A DNA stretch of 39,912 nucleotides. Origin: Burkholderiaceae bacterium. GTDB lineage: Bacteria; Pseudomonadota; Gammaproteobacteria; Burkholderiales; Burkholderiaceae_E. The stretch is taken from the NCBI GenBank assembly GCA_023954045.1, contig JAMLIR010000027.1:1-39912 (forward strand), read 5' to 3'. Made by a program: the position numbers and the translations under genes. Positions 35,605-39,912 of the stretch are shown here, one piece after another. The first letter of the stretch is position 1, and each line of letters opens with the position of its first letter. Under the pieces are notes generated by a model. It saw nothing but the letters and a program-made list of their open reading frames with translations, ran no database searches and was not told the origin of the DNA.

Positions 35605-37088
35605 TAGCTGATCCCGAGGCGCTGCATCCGGTAGCGCAGCGCGCGGAAAGTGATGCCGAGCAGCCGCGCCGCCGCGGTGCGGTTGTAGCGCGTCTTTTCG
35701 AGCGCGCGCTGGATCGTGTCGCGCTCGATCTGGTCGAGGTAGTCGGGCAGCGACTCGGGGATCCCGTCCTCGGAGACGCGCACCGGGCGCCGCTCGGTCG
35801 CGGGCGCCGCGGCGTGCGCCTCGGGCTCGGTCGCCGGCTCGGCGCGCTCGTTCTCGTCGGCGTCCGAGACCGTCGGCTTCAGGCCGAGGTCCTCGACGTT
35901 GACGACCTCGCCGTTCGAAAACGCCAGCGCCCGCTCGAGCATGTTCTCGAGTTCGCGCACGTTGCCCGGGAAGTGATAGCTCTGCAGGTAGCGCACGGTG
36001 ACCGACGCGAGCCGCGGCGGGTTCGCCATGCCGGCCCGCTCGGCCAGGCGCGCGAGGATCGCCTGCGCGAGCGACGGAATGTCCTCGAGGCGCTCGCGCA
36101 GCGCGGGCAGCTTCAGCTCGATCACGTTCAGGCGATAGAACAGGTCCTGGCGGAAGCGCCCCGTCGCGACGCACTGGGCGAGGTCCTGGTGCGTGGCGCT
36201 GATGATGCGCACGTCGACCGCCTCCTCGACGGTGGCGCCGACCTTGCGCACGCGCTTCTCCTGGATCGCACGCAGCAGCTTGACCTGCATCGCCAGCGGC
36301 AGGTCGGCGACCTCGTCGAGGAACAGCGTGCCGCCACTGGCGGCCTGGAAGAAACCGTCGCGGTCATGGTCGGCGCCGGTGAACGCGCCCTTGCGATGAC
36401 CGAAGAACTCGGCCTCCATCAGCGCTTCGGGAATCGCGCCGCAGTTGACCGCGACGAACGGCTGCGCGGCCCGCGGGCCCGACTGGTGGATCAGGCGCGC
36501 GGCGAGTTCCTTTCCCGAGCCCGACTCGCCGGTGATCGACACCGGCGCCATGCTGCGCGCGAGTCGCTGGATCTGTGCGCGCACTTCCTGCATCGCTGCC
36601 GACTCGCCCAGCAGCTGCCAGGCCGGGGCGCCGGCCGCCGGCTCGCCGGCGCCGCGCGCGGCGGGCTGCTGCGCCGGCAACTGGATCGCCGAGCGCACCA
36701 GGCTTCGCAGTGCGTCGAGCGCCACCGGCTTGGCAAGGTAGTCGAACGCACCGGCCTTCAGCGCGGCGACCGCGTTCTCGGCGCTGCCGTACGCGGTGAT
36801 CACCGCCACAGCCGTCTGCGGAAAGCGCCGGTTGATCGCGGCAACGAGCGCGAGGCCGTCGCCGTCGGGCAGCCGCATGTCGGTCAGGCACAGCGCGTAG
36901 GACTGGCGCTCGAGCAGGCCGTCGGCCTCGGCCAGGCTGCCCGCGCAGTCGACGTCCAGGCCCATGCCGACCAGCGTCAACTCGAGCAGCTCGCGAAGGT
37001 CGGCCTCGTCGTCGACGACCAGCACGCGCGGCGGGCGGCCCGCGGCCCGGGCGGCCGGCGCAGACTGGATGTCGGCGGAATCCTTCAT
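35604..37088 (-). CDS. pilR: Sigma-54-dependent response regulator, PilR-like
   Basis: A 494-residue NtrC-type activator. The receiver domain is at about 20-135, with phosphorylation site D70 in [11 protein letters not shown] and K120. The AAA+ domain has Walker A GESGSGKE at 187-194, and the sigma-54 contact GAFTGA at 234-239. A C-terminal DNA-binding helix-turn-helix contains [20 protein letters not shown]. PilR activates type IV pilin transcription in other proteobacteria. Its gene follows pilS by 12 bases and overlaps ampD. The call as PilR rather than another NtrC-type regulator rests mostly on the adjacent sensor and gene order. Confidence 0.9.
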   Translation of the reverse strand: MKDSADIQSAPAARAAGRPPRVLVVDDEADLRELLELTLVGMGLDVDCAGSLAEADGLLERQSYALCLTDMRLPDGDGLALVAAINRRFPQTAVAVITAYGSAENAVAALKAGAFDYLAKPVALDALRSLVRSAIQLPAQQPAARGAGEPAAGAPAWQLLGESAAMQEVRAQIQRLARSMAPVSITGESGSGKELAARLIHQSGPRAAQPFVAVNCGAIPEALMEAEFFGHRKGAFTGADHDRDGFFQAASGGTLFLDEVADLPLAMQVKLLRAIQEKRVRKVGATVEEAVDVRIISATHQDLAQCVATGRFRQDLFYRLNVIELKLPALRERLEDIPSLAQAILARLAERAGMANPPRLASVTVRYLQSYHFPGNVRELENMLERALAFSNGEVVNVEDLGLKPTVSDADENERAEPATEPEAHAAAPATERRPVRVSEDGIPESLPDYLDQIERDTIQRALEKTRYNRTAAARLLGITFRALRYRMQRLGIS

Positions 37089-37100
37089 CGGCGGGCTCGA

Positions 37101-38741
37101 TCAGTCTCGTTGCGGCTCGATGACGAAGGCGCTGCGGTAACGCGCCGACGGCGCGCCGGTCTCGTAGCGGATCGTCGCCGCGTTCGCGCTGCACAGCTCG
37201 CGCGCGAGGTACAGGCCGAGCCCGGTGCCGCGGCTCTCGGTCGTGAAGAACGGTTCGAACGCGTGTTCCAGCATTTCGGTGGGAAGGCCGGGCCCGTCGT
37301 CGGCGACGGTCAATTCTAATCGATGGGGCTCGCGCTCGCGCCACGCGACCAGGACGGCGCCCTCGTCCGACGACGCGTAGCGCAAGGCGTTGCCCAGCAG
37401 GTTCAGCAGCACCTGGCGCAGGTGGTTCGAGTCGAAGCGGATCGGCCGGTCGGATTCGAGCCGGACCGCAATGCGCCGCGGGTCGGCCCCCGAAGCGGCG
37501 ACGAACTCGGGCACGAACGTCTTCAGGAACGACGGCAGGTCGATCGACTCCTCGGCCGCGCGCTCGCGGCGCGCGATCGACAGCACGTCGCCGACGATCC
37601 GGTCGATCCGGACGGTGTTGTCCTCGACGATGCGGGCGAGCCGCGCCAGCGCCGGATCGGCCAGACGCTCGGCGAGCAGGCTGTTGGCGTGACGGATCGC
37701 CGCCAGCGGATTGCGCACCTCGTGGGCGATCGACGCCGACAGGCGGCCCATCGACGCCAGCTTCAACTGCTGGGCCCGCTCCTCGATCAGGCGCTGGTCT
37801 TCGAGCATCACGACCGTGTCGCCGCCGGAATCGTCGCCGCCGAGAAACCGCAGCCGGATCCGGGCGGTGCCGCCGCGCGGCGCCGGCAGGTCGATCTCCG
37901 ACTCGGCGTGGCCCCTCGCCCCGTCTTCGCGCCAGCGCGCGTACGCGCGACGCAGCGCTGCCCAGCCGGATCCGCCTTCGGCCCCCCCGCCCGCCAGCGA
38001 CGGTGCGCCGCTCCCGACGCCGAGCAGCGCTCGCGCGGCCGGATTCATCGTCGTGACCGCGCCATCGGCGCCGACGATGAGCACGCCCTGCTGCAACTCG
38101 GCGACCACCCTCGACGTCACCGCCAGTTGCCGGCGCAGGTCGTCACCGCGGCGACTGGCGATCTGCTCCTGGGCGTAGAGCCTGGTCGCCAGCCAGTTCA
38201 CGGTCATCGCGGTCGCGAAGCAGGCAATGCCGACCAGTCCGGCCATCACGGTCACGCCTTCGACCTCGCCGCCGCGAAGCAGCGCCCAGCCCGCCTCGAG
38301 GAGCACCAGCAGCGTGGCCACGGCCGCGAACGACGCTGCCATCCGCCGGGTCGAGACGATCGCCGCGCCGGCGAGCGCCGCGATCAGCAACACGACGACA
38401 CCGCCGCGCAACCCGCCGGCCGCGTGCATCATCGTCGCGAGCGCGACGAGGTCGGTCAACGCATGCACGACGAGCATGGAGTGGAAGCGCGCGTGGAAGC
38501 GGTGCAGCGTGGACAGGAACACGATCGCCGCGAGCAGGTAGACCACCGCCGCCCGCTCGAACAGCACCGGATCGTCGAGCCGCGCCGCGAAACGCCCGAC
38601 TTCCTGGAGCGGAAGGAAGGTCAGCAGCAGCAGGGCCACGGCGACCCTGCTGGTCGCGAGCCAGCGCAGCGCCGCCCGGTACGACGCGGGCGGGAAGTGC
38701 GCGGCCTCGGGCGTCGGCGCCGGGTCGAGACCGGTGGTCAT
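37101..38741 (-). CDS. pilS: Sensor histidine kinase, PilS-like
   Basis: A 546-residue membrane sensor kinase. Six or so hydrophobic segments fill residues 28-190, followed by a PAS-like domain near 205-315 (VVAELQQGVLIVGADGAVTTMNPAARALLG). The HisKA motif SASIAHEVRNPLAAIRHA has H340 as phospho-acceptor, and the ATPase part has NLLGNALRYAS, ADDGPGLP and GTGLGLYLAREL. This matches PilS, which partners PilR in control of type IV pili. The start at 38741 overlaps the upstream small gene by four bases (ATGA). A longer upstream reading adds only Arg-rich residues. Confidence 0.92.
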   Translation of the reverse strand: MTTGLDPAPTPEAAHFPPASYRAALRWLATSRVAVALLLLTFLPLQEVGRFAARLDDPVLFERAAVVYLLAAIVFLSTLHRFHARFHSMLVVHALTDLVALATMMHAAGGLRGGVVVLLIAALAGAAIVSTRRMAASFAAVATLLVLLEAGWALLRGGEVEGVTVMAGLVGIACFATAMTVNWLATRLYAQEQIASRRGDDLRRQLAVTSRVVAELQQGVLIVGADGAVTTMNPAARALLGVGSGAPSLAGGGAEGGSGWAALRRAYARWREDGARGHAESEIDLPAPRGGTARIRLRFLGGDDSGGDTVVMLEDQRLIEERAQQLKLASMGRLSASIAHEVRNPLAAIRHANSLLAERLADPALARLARIVEDNTVRIDRIVGDVLSIARRERAAEESIDLPSFLKTFVPEFVAASGADPRRIAVRLESDRPIRFDSNHLRQVLLNLLGNALRYASSDEGAVLVAWREREPHRLELTVADDGPGLPTEMLEHAFEPFFTTESRGTGLGLYLARELCSANAATIRYETGAPSARYRSAFVIEPQRD

Positions 38742-39028
38742 TCGCGCGTTTGCGCGGCCCGGTCGGCGTCGCGGTGCGCGCGATCGCAGTAGCTGCGATC
38801 GCCGTCGACGAAAGCGTCGGAAGCAGGGAGGAACACCCCGCAGTGCGCGCACTGCACCATCATCTCGCCGGTGACCTTGCCGGCGGCGCTCGCGCCGGCA
38901 CCCGCTTGCTCGTGCCGCGCGTCGGCCGCGCGCCGCGCCGCGTCGCGCTTGCGCTGGCTGATCGCGACCAGCCTGAAGGCCAGGTAGGCCAGCGCGACCA
39001 GCGCCACCCAGGACAGCAGCTTGCCCAT
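38738..39028 (-). CDS. PP0621 family small membrane-anchored Cys-rich protein
   Basis: A 96-residue protein with an N-terminal membrane segment at 4-22 and, after a charged linker, a zinc-finger-like Cys set: CAHC near residue 59 and a further Cys in RSYCDRAH near residue 80. It matches a family I recall as PP0621, commonly found between ccsA-type and pilS genes in betaproteobacteria. Function is unknown; Zn binding is inferred. The ATG at 39028 overlaps the stop of the upstream gene by one base (TGATG), and its stop overlaps pilS. Confidence 0.85.
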   Translation of the reverse strand: MGKLLSWVALVALAYLAFRLVAISQRKRDAARRAADARHEQAGAGASAAGKVTGEMMVQCAHCGVFLPASDAFVDGDRSYCDRAHRDADRAAQTRE

Positions 39029-39840
39029 CAGCGCCGGTGCAGGAACACTTCGAGCACGAGCCGGCTGCCGACGTAGGCGAGCAGCAGCAGCGCGAACCCG
39101 CCGAAGGTCAGCCGCAGCGCGGTGCGACCGCGCCAGCCCCACATCCAGCGCCCCAGCAGCAGCACACCGAACACGACCCAGGCGATCAGCGTGAAGACGG
39201 TCTTGTGGTCGAAGCGCAGCGGCTGCCCGAAGATCTCCTCCGAGAACAGCACGCCGCTCAACGCGGTCAGTGTCAGCAGCGCAAAGCCGAGCGCGATGAA
39301 GCGGAACAGGATGCGCTCGAGCACCAGCAGCGGCGGCAGGTCTTCGAGGAAGCGCGCGAACGGCGACATGCTCCGCGCGCCGGCGCCGTCGGCGCCGCCG
39401 TGCAGCGCGCGCTCGGCCGCCGTCATCAGCAGCGCGTGCAGCGCCGCCATCGCCAGCACGCCATAGGCGAGCGTGCCGATCAGCAGGTGCGGCAGGAACA
39501 GCGGCCGCGTCGCCTGCGCGCTGAGGTCGAGGCCCGGAAACAGCAGCGGCAACGGCACCGACAGCGCCGCCACCGGCAGGACGACGCTGCGCAGTGCCTC
39601 GACGCGCACCGACAGGCCTTCGATCCAGAGCACCGCGACGCCGATCCACAGCGTGGCCGACAGGATCGGCGCGAAGCCGAAGCGCCAGCCGGCCTCGCCG
39701 AAGATCGCCGCGTACAGCGCTCCGGCGTGCAGCGCCAGGCCCACCAGCATCAGCGCACCCGCATATCGGGCCGGCATCCGCCACGCGACCAGGTAGGCCA
39801 GCGCGGCGAGCAGGTGAACGATAACCAGTAGAATCTGCAC
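39028..39840 (-). CDS. CcsA/YpjD-type cytochrome c assembly membrane protein
   Basis: A 270-residue membrane protein with about eight hydrophobic segments, matching the CcsA/YpjD (CorE) family of the cytochrome c assembly superfamily, with FLPHLLIGTLAYGVLAMAALHAL near residue 116 and FDHKTVFTLIAWVVFGVLLLGRWMWGWRGR near 210. Related proteins handle heme at the membrane or act in cobalt/magnesium transport (YpjD/CorE); the role here is not clear. The start is a GTG at 39840. It is divergent from ffh, a common arrangement in gammaproteobacteria and betaproteobacteria, with 22 bases between the starts. Confidence 0.85.
   Translation of the reverse strand: MQILLVIVHLLAALAYLVAWRMPARYAGALMLVGLALHAGALYAAIFGEAGWRFGFAPILSATLWIGVAVLWIEGLSVRVEALRSVVLPVAALSVPLPLLFPGLDLSAQATRPLFLPHLLIGTLAYGVLAMAALHALLMTAAERALHGGADGAGARSMSPFARFLEDLPPLLVLERILFRFIALGFALLTLTALSGVLFSEEIFGQPLRFDHKTVFTLIAWVVFGVLLLGRWMWGWRGRTALRLTFGGFALLLLAYVGSRLVLEVFLHRR
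39829..39834 (+). promoter_or_regulatory. Weak candidate -10 of ffh
   Basis: TAGAAT lies on the plus strand, 28 bases before the ffh ATG and inside the 5' end of the divergent gene. No -35 match is seen at the expected distance, so this is tentative. Confidence 0.3.
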
Positions 39841-39862
39841 TGATCCAGTTTACTCCAAGGCC

Positions 39863-39912
39863 ATGCTCGAGAACCTGTCGCAACGCCTGAGCCGCGTCGT
39901 CAAGACGATGCG
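39863..39912 (+). CDS. ffh: Signal recognition particle protein Ffh (5' end only)
   Basis: Only 16 codons are visible before the right edge. They read MLENLSQRLSRVVKTM, the usual start of bacterial Ffh, whose N-terminal helical domain precedes the GTPase domain. Ffh with 4.5S RNA targets nascent membrane proteins to FtsY. A CCAAGG lies just before the start. The identity is strong despite the short length because this start is highly typical and the neighbour is the ccsA-type gene. Confidence 0.85.
   Translation, partial: MLENLSQRLSRVVKTM

Overview
This window reads as an ordinary chromosomal segment of a very GC-rich betaproteobacterium, most likely a member of Burkholderiales; I cannot name a genus. 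The reasons are the strong G/C bias at third codon positions, the class Ia ribonucleotide reductase pair, the lysine-rich histone H1-like protein, the MJ0042/DUF3426 protein downstream of accBC-prmA, and the pilS-pilR-ampD-nrdA-nrdB and ccsA-ffh neighbourhoods. I see no mobile element, CRISPR array, tRNA, rRNA, prophage or toxin-antitoxin locus. Genes are packed tightly, many overlapping by 1 to 22 bases.

Layout, left to right. 1-1857 (minus): an AzlC-type permease cut by the window edge and an MFS transporter. 1930-6361 (plus): ilvE, a small zinc-finger protein, waaF, an NTF2-like protein, a YheT-type hydrolase and a conserved unknown. 6363-7853 (minus): a BepA/YfgC-like periplasmic M48 protease. 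7906-9228 (plus): moaC and a hydrolase closely resembling BadI. 9245-11409 (minus): a ClC channel with a CBS-like tail, coupled to a DUF3147 membrane protein; a divergent 258-residue membrane protein follows. 12305-21199 (minus): mgtE, mtgA, aroE, a tonB-like gene, an RNase II-type gene, a fabG/phbB reductase, a YqiA-like esterase and mpl. 21235-28575 (plus): an unknown protein, a TlpA-like thioredoxin, aroQ, accB, accC, prmA, the DUF3426 protein and a PfkB-type kinase. 28554-39840 (minus): a DUF167 protein, YggT, the H1-like protein, nrdB, nrdA, ampD, pilR, pilS, a PP0621-like protein and a CcsA/YpjD-type protein. The first 50 bases of ffh start divergently at the right edge.

The genes cover central functions: branched-chain amino acid transport and transamination, LPS core synthesis, peptidoglycan synthesis and recycling (mtgA, mpl, ampD), shikimate pathway steps (aroE, aroQ), fatty acid initiation (accB, accC), dNTP synthesis (nrdA, nrdB), type IV pilus control (pilS, pilR) and protein targeting (ffh).

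I did not find an obviously new multigene system. The observations most worth following are: (1) the duplicated membrane protein at 11488-12264, whose two halves resemble each other and also the divergent single-unit DUF3147 protein; (2) an nrdA promoter with two NrdR-like boxes 30 bp apart; (3) a separate nrdB promoter with a perfect 10-bp dyad over its -10 and start region; (4) an isolated BadI-like ring hydrolase after moaC; and (5) an almost purely Lys/Ala/Pro H1-like protein with a strong terminator. All functional calls come from reading the sequence and from remembered family features; no database search was run.
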